This document shows positions 1 to 5,384 of a stretch of DNA of 5,855 nucleotides, piece after piece. The DNA is taken from contig CAMLPA010000228.1 of NCBI GenBank assembly GCA_946481605.1, forward strand, positions 1 through 5,855, written 5' to 3'. How positions within the stretch are numbered: the first letter of the stretch is position 1; each line of letters starts with the position of its first letter. Under the pieces are notes generated by a model. The model was not told the origin of the DNA, did no database searches, and was given only the letters and a program-made list of their open reading frames with translations. The translations under genes were made by a program, and so were the position numbers. The stretch is from an uncultured Flavihumibacter sp. (GTDB lineage: Bacteria; Bacteroidota; Bacteroidia; Chitinophagales; Chitinophagaceae).

Positions 1-692
1 GGACCGTTAAAATACCTGTTCCGTTTGTTGTAACTCTGCATGCTTACAGTTGTTCTGCCATCTTTCGCGGGATTAATGGTCACAAACAAAGTTTTCAGTC
101 CGTAGGGTTCATTCAGGTAATCATTAGACCCCGCATCTTTTTCACCGCTGGCGAACAATCCGAACTGCAGGTGCGGCGGCAGCCATCCGTTGAATTCATA
201 CTGCATCACCACATCAAATTCGAGGGTAAAATCTTCCCCCATTTCTTTCTTATTATCGGTCAGTGTTACCGTACGTTGTGGCAGGCGCAGCCAGTTCCCT
301 TCAATCCCTTCCAGCGTTACCAATACGGCGGAACCATTACTGTTCCAGCCTACGGGAAGTTCGCCAATGGGTTGCCCGTTAAAATCCGCGAAATAAAAAA
401 CAGATTCACCCGGCACGAAATCGTAGCGCGAGTACTGCTTCAGTTTAGTGTCTTTTTTCTGTGCCGGAGTCTCCTCTGTATCAGAATTTTCAGTTGTATT
501 ATCCGTAACGGTTTTTGTTTCCGTCTTTTTTCCCTCCGCCTTATCCAGTCCCTTGTTCACTTCAGTTTCGGCTTTATTCAGCACCCTGTTCTCCACGGTT
601 TGTTGTGCGCGTTGTTTTACTTTACCGAGTATGCCCTGCGAAAAACCGAAGGCCGGAAGCAGGATAAGGAGCAGAGAAAAATTCTTTTTCAT
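1..692 (-). CDS. Secreted OmpA-family-like protein, N-terminal part (cut by window edge)
   Basis: The reading frame starts at an ATG on the minus strand (complement of 690-692) and stays open for 230 codons to the window edge, so the C-terminus is missing. Residues 1-18 look like a type I signal peptide (MKKNFSLLLILLPAFGFS, then QG), so the product is exported. Residues 20-85 are a charged, helical and then Lys/Thr/Glu-rich linker. From about residue 88 a globular module begins with 'YSRYDFVPGESVFYFADF' and 'GELPVGWNSNG', and continues as a beta-rich, lectin-like region (FTLEFDVVMQYEF at about 155-167). From memory, this module precedes a C-terminal OmpA peptidoglycan-binding domain in many Chitinophagaceae proteins; that domain would lie left of the window, so the OmpA label is inferred. 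The gene is divergent from the protease gene and has a plausible promoter at 712-742. Existence of the gene is near certain; the family name is less so. Confidence 0.85.
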   Translation of the reverse strand, partial: MKKNFSLLLILLPAFGFSQGILGKVKQRAQQTVENRVLNKAETEVNKGLDKAEGKKTETKTVTDNTTENSDTEETPAQKKDTKLKQYSRYDFVPGESVFYFADFNGQPIGELPVGWNSNGSAVLVTLEGIEGNWLRLPQRTVTLTDNKKEMGEDFTLEFDVVMQYEFNGWLPPHLQFGLFASGEKDAGSNDYLNEPYGLKTLFVTINPAKDGRTTVSMQSYNKRNRYFNG

Positions 693-711
693 GGCGTTTG
701 CTTTACGGGTA

Positions 712-742
712 CAAAGTTGCTGCTACCAGGCATGGAAAACAA
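712..742 (-). promoter_or_regulatory. Candidate Bacteroidota promoter for the minus-strand secreted-protein gene
   Basis: On the minus strand, TTG (742-740) is followed after exactly 20 bases by CAACTTTG (719-712), which matches the Bacteroidota -7 consensus TAnnTTTG except at the first base. Transcription would start near 707, giving a leader of about 15 bases before the ATG at 692. The rest of the divergent 240-base gap shows no equally good element on the plus strand for the protease gene; the nearest is an imperfect AACTTTTC at 902-909. Confidence 0.45.
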
Positions 743-932
743 TCGCATGAAGATGTGGAATACAGAATATCGGCTCGCATATACATGTGGTACACCCTTA
801 CCCCAAACCTATCCTGTTTCACCACCAAGAAAACGTTAATATCTATTTCCGGGACAACTCTGGCACAACATTCCCCGTACATTGAGGTTTAGCTATACAT
901 AAACTTTTCGCACACAGAAAATCATCGTGAAA

Positions 933-2093
933 ATGAAATGGATCGTTGGAGGAACCGCCATCTGCGTTGCTTTGGCATTCAGTCAGTGCAAGAAAGCTGA
1001 AACCACCACACAGGAAGTGGCTATAGAAGAATGCGAACCCGTTACTTTCAGCAGTATTCCGGGTGAAGCTTATATCGTGGTATTGAATGAAGGCGACCCT
1101 CATTTGAAAACGGATGCCGTTACCGCGCTTTCCAAACGTTCGGGTTCGGTACTGGAAAGGTGTTCTATTGCGCAGGAACGACTTGGCGCGTTGTTTACCG
1201 GCGCACAACCTGGTTTTCTGGCAAAACTCACCACGGTACAGGCTGAGGCGCTCCGGCAGGATGCCGAAGTGCAATTGGTAGAACGCGACAGGATCATTTC
1301 CCTTGCCACCGGTTGTTTTTCCCTGGTAGCGCCTTCCACGGCGCAATGGGGCGTACGGCGCGTGGGTGTGGGAGATGGCACCGGGAAAAGAGTCTGGGTA
1401 ATCGATACCGGCATTGACCTTGACCATCCCGACCTGCTCGTGAGCCAGACCCTGAGCGCCAGTTTTGTAAGCGGTGAATCCTCCGCGGATGATGGCAACG
1501 GTCATGGTACGCATGTGGCGGGTATCATTGGCGCGCTGAACAATACAACGGGCGTACTGGGCGTGGCCTCCGGCGCAACACTCGTAGCGCTGAAAGCACT
1601 GGACGATGAAGGCGAGGGCAATACCGGGAACCTGATCCGCGCGTTGAATTATATCGCACAGAACGGCACTGCCGGCGATGTGATCAATATGAGCCTGGGC
1701 AGTGATACCATTTCGAATGCGCTGGACAACGCCGTGTTAACACTTGCCAACCGAGGATTCCTTTTTGCGGTAGCAGCAGGGAATGATGGTGTAGCCGCGA
1801 ATAAATCTTCCCCCGCAAGGGTTAACCATGCCGATGTGTATACAGTTACCGCAGTAGACAGTTTAGGCAGGTTCGCTTCTTTCTCCAATTTTGGAAACGA
1901 TGTGGTCGATTTCGCCGCACCAGGGGTGAATATCATTTCCACGTACACCAATGGCCGCTACGCGCGACTCAGCGGCACTTCCATGGCAGCACCGCACGTG
2001 GCGGGTATTCTCGCGCTGCGCGGAAGCGTGGGCCGTTCGGGTACCGCCACCAACGATCCGGATGGCACACCCGATCCCATCGCAAAGTATTGA
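933..2093 (+). CDS. Secreted subtilisin/proteinase K-like serine protease (peptidase S8), probable lipoprotein
   Basis: 386 residues from the ATG at 933. A GTG in frame at 927 would add two residues; ATG is preferred because GTG starts are uncommon in this group. The N-terminus (KWIVGGTAICVALAFSQCKK) is a signal peptide. Cys19 followed by two lysines suggests lipid anchoring, but Gln at -1 is an atypical lipobox, so periplasmic or secreted release is also possible. Residues about 44-123 fit an inhibitor I9-type propeptide (begins GEAYIVVLNEG, ends VQLVERDRIISL). The S8 domain spans about 138-370. Asp158 (VIDTGID), His191 (GHGTHVAG) and Ser350 (GTSMAAPHVAG) form the catalytic triad, and Asn284 (AAGND) is the oxyanion-hole residue, so the enzyme should be active. 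There is no added C-terminal sorting domain; the protein ends soon after the Ser motif with a short Asp/Pro-rich tail. The substrate is unknown. The ABC gene follows after 23 bases. Confidence 0.95.
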   Translation: MKWIVGGTAICVALAFSQCKKAETTTQEVAIEECEPVTFSSIPGEAYIVVLNEGDPHLKTDAVTALSKRSGSVLERCSIAQERLGALFTGAQPGFLAKLTTVQAEALRQDAEVQLVERDRIISLATGCFSLVAPSTAQWGVRRVGVGDGTGKRVWVIDTGIDLDHPDLLVSQTLSASFVSGESSADDGNGHGTHVAGIIGALNNTTGVLGVASGATLVALKALDDEGEGNTGNLIRALNYIAQNGTAGDVINMSLGSDTISNALDNAVLTLANRGFLFAVAAGNDGVAANKSSPARVNHADVYTVTAVDSLGRFASFSNFGNDVVDFAAPGVNIISTYTNGRYARLSGTSMAAPHVAGILALRGSVGRSGTATNDPDGTPDPIAKY

Positions 2094-2105
2094 ACAGATT
2101 TGGCC

Positions 2106-2113
2106 TATTTTTG
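2106..2113 (+). promoter_or_regulatory. Perfect -7 box next to the ABC ATPase start codon
   Basis: TATTTTTG matches the Bacteroidota -7 consensus TAnnTTTG at all six fixed positions and lies three bases before the ATG at 2117. If used, transcription would begin at or next to the A of the start codon and give a leaderless or nearly leaderless mRNA. No TTG lies at the expected distance of about 19-21 bases upstream (the nearest, at 2090, is 13 bases away), so the promoter is incomplete. Read-through from the protease gene is the alternative. Confidence 0.45.
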
Positions 2114-2116
2114 AGC

Positions 2117-3061
2117 ATGGATCTTTTGAACGTACAGCATATTGGCCTGAAAGATGAACGCGGATTTGAATTGAAAGACATCAGCTTCTCGCAACCGGCC
2201 TTTTTCAGACTGGCCATCGCGGGAGAAACGGGCTCAGGCAAAACAACCCTGCTCAAAATCATTGGCGGACTGATTGAACACGATACCGGCACCGTATTTT
2301 TTGAAGGGAAAAAAATCATTGGCCCGCAGGACCAGTTGATACCCGGTCACCCCGGTATCAAATTCCTTTCGCAGCATTTTGAACTGCCCAATAACCTGCG
2401 GGTGGAACAGGTACTCGAATATGCCAATCAACTGGAAGAACAGGACCTGGAGCGGATTTGCACCATCTGCAGGATTTCCCATTTATTGAAAAGAAGAACG
2501 AACCAGCTTTCAGGCGGCGAAAAACAACGGATCGCCATTGCACGGCTGCTGTTAACAGCCCCCAAATTATTGCTGCTGGACGAGCCTTTCTCGAACGCGG
2601 ATATGTCGCACAAGAAAATGATCAAAGCCGTACTGCACGACATCAGCGAAGCGCTGCGCATTACCTGCACGATGGTATCACACGATCCTATGGACTCCCT
2701 TTCCTGGGCCGATCATGTACTGGTGCTGCAACACGGCGCATTGGTGCAGCAAGGCACGCCAAAAGAAATTTACGACCATCCGGTAAATGAATATGTGGCC
2801 GGGTTATTCGGAAGGTATTCCCTGCTGTCGGAAGCCACGGCCGCGCTGCTCTCCCCCAGGAAGAAACGGCGCATTGTTCGGCCCGAGGATGTTAAGATGA
2901 ACGACCAGAAAGGCGTTCCCGCAGTCATCCGGAAAACCTGGTATTTCGGTTCACATTATGAACTGGAAGCCGAAGTAAACGGAGAAACGATCCTGATCCG
3001 GGATGAAAAAGGGGATAAAACAGCGGGATCAACCGTGTTTTTACGGCTGCGTTCCCGGTGA
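2117..3061 (+). CDS. ABC transporter ATP-binding protein with C-terminal TOBE-like domain (importer type)
   Basis: 314 residues from the ATG at 2117; an upstream in-frame TTG at 2090 overlaps the protease stop codon and is not favoured. All nucleotide-binding motifs are present: Walker A GETGSGKTT (36-44), Q-loop Gln86, signature LSGGEKQRIAIARLL (131-145), Walker B LLLLDEP (151-157) and H-loop His189 (VSHDP). The tail from about 250 carries 'RRIVRPEDV' (251-259) followed by a short beta-rich segment. This resembles the TOBE/regulatory domains of the MalK, PotA, FbpC and CysA-like importer ATPases, so the likely role is powering uptake of a small solute or ion at the inner membrane. No permease or binding protein is in the window, so the substrate cannot be named. 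The linker of about 220-250 is short compared with MalK-type proteins. Transcribed with, or just after, the protease gene. Confidence 0.93.
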   Translation: MDLLNVQHIGLKDERGFELKDISFSQPAFFRLAIAGETGSGKTTLLKIIGGLIEHDTGTVFFEGKKIIGPQDQLIPGHPGIKFLSQHFELPNNLRVEQVLEYANQLEEQDLERICTICRISHLLKRRTNQLSGGEKQRIAIARLLLTAPKLLLLDEPFSNADMSHKKMIKAVLHDISEALRITCTMVSHDPMDSLSWADHVLVLQHGALVQQGTPKEIYDHPVNEYVAGLFGRYSLLSEATAALLSPRKKRRIVRPEDVKMNDQKGVPAVIRKTWYFGSHYELEAEVNGETILIRDEKGDKTAGSTVFLRLRSR

Positions 3062-3078
3062 AAAGCGGGTGTGTACGC

Positions 3079-3109
3079 TTTCTTTTAAGGAATATATGTA
3101 GTACTTTTC
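3079..3109 (+). promoter_or_regulatory. Candidate promoter for the PD40-OmpA gene
   Basis: TTT (3079-3081) is followed after 20 bases by TACTTTTC (3102-3109), one mismatch from the -7 consensus TAnnTTTG. Transcription would begin near 3114, leaving a leader of about 19 bases before the ATG at 3133. The 71-base gap after the ABC stop codon is compatible with an independent promoter. Both boxes are imperfect, so confidence is low. Confidence 0.3.
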
Positions 3110-3132
3110 GGCAGATTCCAATATCCAACTAC

Positions 3133-4737
3133 ATGAAAAGAACTATACCCCTTTTCCTCGCACTTGCTATTACTGTATGCGCCAATGCGCAGCCATCAAA
3201 GGACACCGCAGCATTGGTGCAGCAGAAAGAAAACATCATTACCGCTTCCACCATTGTAAAAGTGGAAAACCTCGGTATCAACATCAATTCGGATCTCCCG
3301 GAACTCCGGCCCACCATTTCTGCTGACGGCAACCTTCTCTTCTTCATCTGCGAGAACCATCCCGCCAATACCAAATACCGCTCCATTCCCAATTCACAGG
3401 ACATCTGGTACGCCATCCGCGACAGCAACGGCACCTGGCAGGAAGCGAGGCACCTGAAAGACCCCATCAACACTACATTCTACAATGCGGTATACTGGAT
3501 ATCACCTGACAACAACCGCATACTCATCCGTGGCGCTTTTGTGGATGGCGGTTTCCGGGGAAAAGGCGTCAGCATGAGCTACAGAACGGTTTCCGGGAAA
3601 TGGAGTCCACCGAATATGCTCGCCATCAAAAACTACCAGAAATACGACCGTGGCAACCAGTCCGGTGCCAGCATGGCCGCCGACGGGCAAACACTGCTGT
3701 TCTACATGACCCCGGAAGAAAATGGTTTCAACAACGACCTGTATGTTTGTTTCCTGCAAGCCAATGGCTCCTGGAGCGAACCAAAATCGCTGGGCAAAAA
3801 GATCAACCTCCCGGAACATGATGAAATGACCCCTTACCTCGCGCCCGACGGAACGACACTTTACTTCAGCAGCAACCGCCCGGGTGGCCTCGGCGACAAT
3901 GATATCTGGATGACCAAACGCCTCGATAAAACCTGGCAGAAATGGAGCGATCCCGTTAACCTGGGCAGTCCGATCAATACACCTGACTGGGATGCTTTTT
4001 TCACCATGGACGCGGGTGGTGAATACGCCTACCTTACTACCAAGCAAAATACCCATGGCGAGAGTGATATTGTACGGGTGAAATTATTGGAGAAAGAGAA
4101 ACCTGAACCGGTGGTGCTGGTGAGCGGCAATGTGTACAACCAGAAAACCAAAGCACCACTGAGCGCGTCATTGGTATATGAAACCCTGCCCGACGGAGAA
4201 CAGGCCGGCAACGGCATTTCAGCACCCAATGACGGTTCTTTCAAAATCGTATTGCCGTACAATAAAAATTACAGCATCCGCGCTACTGCCGATCATTTCT
4301 TCGCCGTTTCAGAAAACCTGAACCTCGATTCACTGGTGAAAGCCGGTTACAAAGAAATCCACAAAGATCTATACCTGGTGCCCATCGAAATAGGCCAGGT
4401 GGTTCGGCTCAACAATGTATTCTTCGATTTCGACAAATACAACCTCCGACCAGAATCTTTCGTGGAACTGGACCGGGTGGTGAAACTCCTGAAAGAGAAC
4501 CCCGCCATTGAAATAGAAATGAGTGCGCATACAGATAGCCGTGGTGCCGACGACTACAACTTCACCCTGAGTGACAACAGGGCCCGCTCGGTAATGGAAT
4601 ACATTCTCAGCAAAGGCATTTCTGCCACAAGAATCACGTCAAAAGGATATGGAGAAACACTGCCCGTTGTACCTAATGACACAGATGAGAACAGGCAACT
4701 GAACAGGCGGGTGGAATTTAAGATTCTGAAGAACTAA
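3133..4737 (+). CDS. PorE-like exported protein: PD40 beta-propeller + CRD + OmpA peptidoglycan-binding domain
   Basis: 534 residues from the ATG at 3133. An in-frame GTG at 3058 overlaps the ABC stop and would bury the signal peptide, so it is rejected. Residues 1-19 are a signal peptide (ending CANA, then Q). Five PD40/TolB-like blades can be read, each centred on an 'xxSxDGxxLxF' motif, at about 58-71, 119-132, 178-191, 232-259 (includes SSNRPGGLGDNDIW) and 287-302. A carboxypeptidase-regulatory-like fold follows at about 329-415 (VSGNVYNQKTKAPL, then DGSFKIVLP). The OmpA C-terminal domain is at about 424-534, with VFFDFDKYNLRPES, HTDSRG, LSDNRARSV and NRQLNRRVEF. Asp468 and Arg483 are in the positions that bind peptidoglycan diaminopimelate in OmpA. 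It should sit in the periplasm or outer membrane, bound to the wall. The order propeller-CRD-OmpA matches PorE of type IX secretion, but the N-terminal TPR domain is absent and there is no convincing lipobox, so a direct secretion role is not shown. Confidence 0.93.
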   Translation: MKRTIPLFLALAITVCANAQPSKDTAALVQQKENIITASTIVKVENLGININSDLPELRPTISADGNLLFFICENHPANTKYRSIPNSQDIWYAIRDSNGTWQEARHLKDPINTTFYNAVYWISPDNNRILIRGAFVDGGFRGKGVSMSYRTVSGKWSPPNMLAIKNYQKYDRGNQSGASMAADGQTLLFYMTPEENGFNNDLYVCFLQANGSWSEPKSLGKKINLPEHDEMTPYLAPDGTTLYFSSNRPGGLGDNDIWMTKRLDKTWQKWSDPVNLGSPINTPDWDAFFTMDAGGEYAYLTTKQNTHGESDIVRVKLLEKEKPEPVVLVSGNVYNQKTKAPLSASLVYETLPDGEQAGNGISAPNDGSFKIVLPYNKNYSIRATADHFFAVSENLNLDSLVKAGYKEIHKDLYLVPIEIGQVVRLNNVFFDFDKYNLRPESFVELDRVVKLLKENPAIEIEMSAHTDSRGADDYNFTLSDNRARSVMEYILSKGISATRITSKGYGETLPVVPNDTDENRQLNRRVEFKILKN

Positions 4738-4812
4738 AATGCCCCGCTGAAAACAACGGGGCCGAAGAGAAAACTTGCTTCTTTATCTTACAAAAAAACG
4801 AACTGGTTGATG
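4738..4812 (-). ncRNA. Candidate minus-strand small RNA
   Basis: Predicted from a promoter on the minus strand (4848-4818) and a hairpin followed by ATTTTA (complement of 4762-4736). The transcript would be about 75 bases: a U-rich 5' half, then the GC-rich hairpin with a UUUU loop. Its 3' end overlaps the stop codon of the PD40-OmpA gene in antisense. No start codon lies downstream of the predicted start. It could equally be only a convergent terminator with a chance promoter match. Confidence 0.25.
4741..4762. terminator. GC-rich hairpin 3 bases after the PD40-OmpA stop codon
   Basis: GCCCCG (4741-4746) pairs with CGGGGC (4757-4762); TG/CA add two inner pairs around an AAAA loop, with a C.A mismatch in between when read as plus-strand RNA. 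Read as minus-strand RNA, the mismatch becomes a U.G wobble, the stem is nine unbroken pairs with a UUUU loop, and ATTTTA follows. On the plus strand no U-tract follows. The element may end the OmpA-like mRNA, but its pairing fits a minus-strand transcript better; it may work in both directions. Confidence 0.5.
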
Positions 4813-4817
4813 CGCCA

Positions 4818-4863
4818 CAAAACTAACTTCATTCGCACACCGATGCAATACCACTTTGTGGTA
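4818..4863 (-). promoter_or_regulatory. Minus-strand promoter with abutting palindrome
   Basis: On the minus strand a palindrome TACCACAAAGTGGTA (4863-4849) is followed at once by TTG (4848-4846), then 20 bases, then TAGTTTTG (4825-4818), which matches TAnnTTTG at all fixed positions. The TTG-N20-box spacing equals that of the candidate promoter at 742-712. A perfect 6-bp inverted repeat touching the -33 box is a natural operator position. No protein gene lies downstream on this strand. Confidence 0.4.
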
Positions 4864-4893
4864 AAATAAAAGACCCCGCTCTTTCGAACGGGG
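4861..4893 (-). terminator. Minus-strand intrinsic terminator with GAAA loop, no known gene ahead of it
   Basis: Read on the minus strand, CCCCGTTC, loop GAAA, GAGCGGGG (4893-4874) forms eight pairs including one U.G wobble, closed by a GNRA tetraloop and followed by TCTTTTATTTT. In plus-strand RNA the wobble would be a C.A mismatch and no U-tract follows, so the minus direction is the likely one. The transcript it ends would come from 4894 upward, where no protein gene is seen. Confidence 0.6.
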
Positions 4894-4947
4894 CGCTACA
4901 ACCAACACTTAACTATAGAAAAATTTCAGGGTTTCGGAGTTTGCCGC

Positions 4948-4972
4948 AGCAGTGGCGACTTGCGCCACTGCT
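4948..4972. repeat. 10-bp perfect inverted repeat, 5-base loop
   Basis: AGCAGTGGCG (4948-4957) is the exact reverse complement of CGCCACTGCT (4963-4972), with ACTTG between. No T-tract follows on either strand, so it is not a plain terminator. On the minus strand it lies about 55 bases ahead of the GAAA-loop terminator and could be the 5' hairpin of the same small transcript. A protein-binding site is the alternative. Confidence 0.6.
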
Positions 4973-5000
4973 ATAGGATCGGCAGGTTTGAACGGTCAGG

Positions 5001-5137
5001 GGTTTCACAGGATACAGGATGGGTACGGATAAGGGGTTTGGTTTTCACGGTCTGGATTTAAGGACTCGGTTTTTCAGGATTCAGATTTGGTTTTTCAGGA
5101 TCTGGATTTTCGGTTTTTTAGGTTTGGACTTTTGGAC
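5001..5137. repeat. Degenerate G/T-rich tandem repeat, period about 21-28 bases
   Basis: Units begin at 5001, 5040, 5068, 5089 and 5112. Each opens with GGTTT(T)TCAGGAT or a close variant, and most continue with TCTGGATTT-like sequence. The units at 5068 and 5089 share their first 13 bases exactly. The plus strand is almost free of C apart from the CAGG/CTGG motif. A frame across it reads as a Phe/Ile/Gly/Trp-rich peptide without resemblance to a protein and is treated as spurious. Confidence 0.6.
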
Positions 5138-5173
5138 ATTTACTGCTATTGGACGATTGCAGAACAAAGATGC

Positions 5174-5276
5174 GCCGCTTCCGCAACCGGGAAAAGAAAT
5201 AAAGACCGGTTAACCACCGGTTAACCCACCGTTAAGTGTTTCACTTAGCAATCCATAATCGGATGCAGGAAGCGGC
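5174..5276. other. Possible cloverleaf-like structured element
   Basis: GCCGCTTCCGCA (5174-5185) can pair with TGC-A-GGAAGCGGC (5264-5276): 12 pairs with one bulged A. Inside are three smaller hairpins: ACCGG/CCGGT (5186-5190 with 5206-5210), GTTAAGTG/CACTTAGC with a TTT loop (5231-5249, one G.T pair), and ATCC/GGAT (5251-5254 with 5261-5264, competing for one base with the outer stem). The folding was done by eye. It could be an RNA fold on either strand, a DNA cruciform or mobile-element relic, or chance. Confidence 0.3.
5205..5235. repeat. Short tandem repeat ACCGGTTAACC, 2 full copies and 1 partial
   Basis: ACCGGTTAACC (5205-5215) and ACCGGTTAACCC (5216-5227) stand in direct tandem, followed by ACCGTTAA (5228-5235), which has lost one G. 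Each full copy contains the palindromes ACCGGT and GGTTAACC. The period of 11-12 bases is close to one helical turn, so a protein could meet the copies on one face of the DNA. Confidence 0.6.
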
Positions 5277-5299
5277 ACGTACATCTACGAATAAACCCG

Positions 5300-5311
5300 C
5301 GTACTAGTACG
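5300..5311. promoter_or_regulatory. 12-bp perfect palindrome, possible operator
   Basis: CGTACTAGTACG is its own reverse complement. It lies four bases upstream of the 21-bp-period direct repeat and about 75 bases ahead of the predicted small-RNA start. A dimeric helix-turn-helix regulator would suit such a site; no regulator gene is in the window. Confidence 0.35.
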
Positions 5312-5314
5312 GTA

Positions 5315-5348
5315 TTTCCCAATATCGAACATCATTTTCCCGATATCG
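5315..5348 (+). promoter_or_regulatory. Direct repeat with 21-bp period, candidate activator site
   Basis: TTTCCCAATATCG (5315-5327) and TTTCCCGATATCG (5336-5348) differ at one of 13 positions and start exactly 21 bases apart, two helical turns. The second copy is also part of the palindrome CCGATATCGG (5340-5349). The pair ends 24 bases before the -7 box at 5373, where an activator replacing a missing -33 box would bind. Paired direct repeats with this period are typical of LytTR-type response regulators, though the regulator here is unknown. Confidence 0.45.
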
Positions 5349-5372
5349 GTAATCTGCATCCGAACGATCAAC

Positions 5373-5380
5373 TACATTTG
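5373..5380 (+). promoter_or_regulatory. Perfect -7 box for the candidate small RNA
   Basis: TACATTTG matches TAnnTTTG at every fixed position. Transcription would begin near 5385. There is no TTG 19-21 bases upstream; the direct repeat fills that region instead, which suggests an activator-dependent promoter. Confidence 0.45.
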
Positions 5381-5384
5381 CTGC

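Noticed and set aside
171..839. Open plus-strand frame of 222 codons
   Set aside because: It lies antisense to the secreted-protein gene (1-692), its translation is Cys/Phe/Arg-rich with no domain, and the minus-strand frame has a signal peptide and a sensible protein composition.
843..1514. Open minus-strand frame of 223 codons
   Set aside because: It is antisense to the propeptide and catalytic region of the subtilase, whose motifs are unambiguous; the translation has no recognisable feature.
3058..3132. Upstream GTG start for the PD40-OmpA protein
   Set aside because: It would add 25 residues in front of a clear signal peptide and overlap the ABC stop codon.
3502..4056. Open minus-strand frame of 184 codons
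   Set aside because: It is antisense to the PD40 propeller coding region and is explained by its codon bias.
5001..5137. CRISPR array
   Set aside because: The repeats are short, degenerate and contiguous without unique spacers, and no cas gene is present.
5019..5213. Open plus-strand frame of 64 codons (Phe/Ile/Gly-rich)
   Set aside because: The sequence is a translation of the degenerate repeat at 5001-5137; it has no signal peptide, no family resemblance and no promoter.
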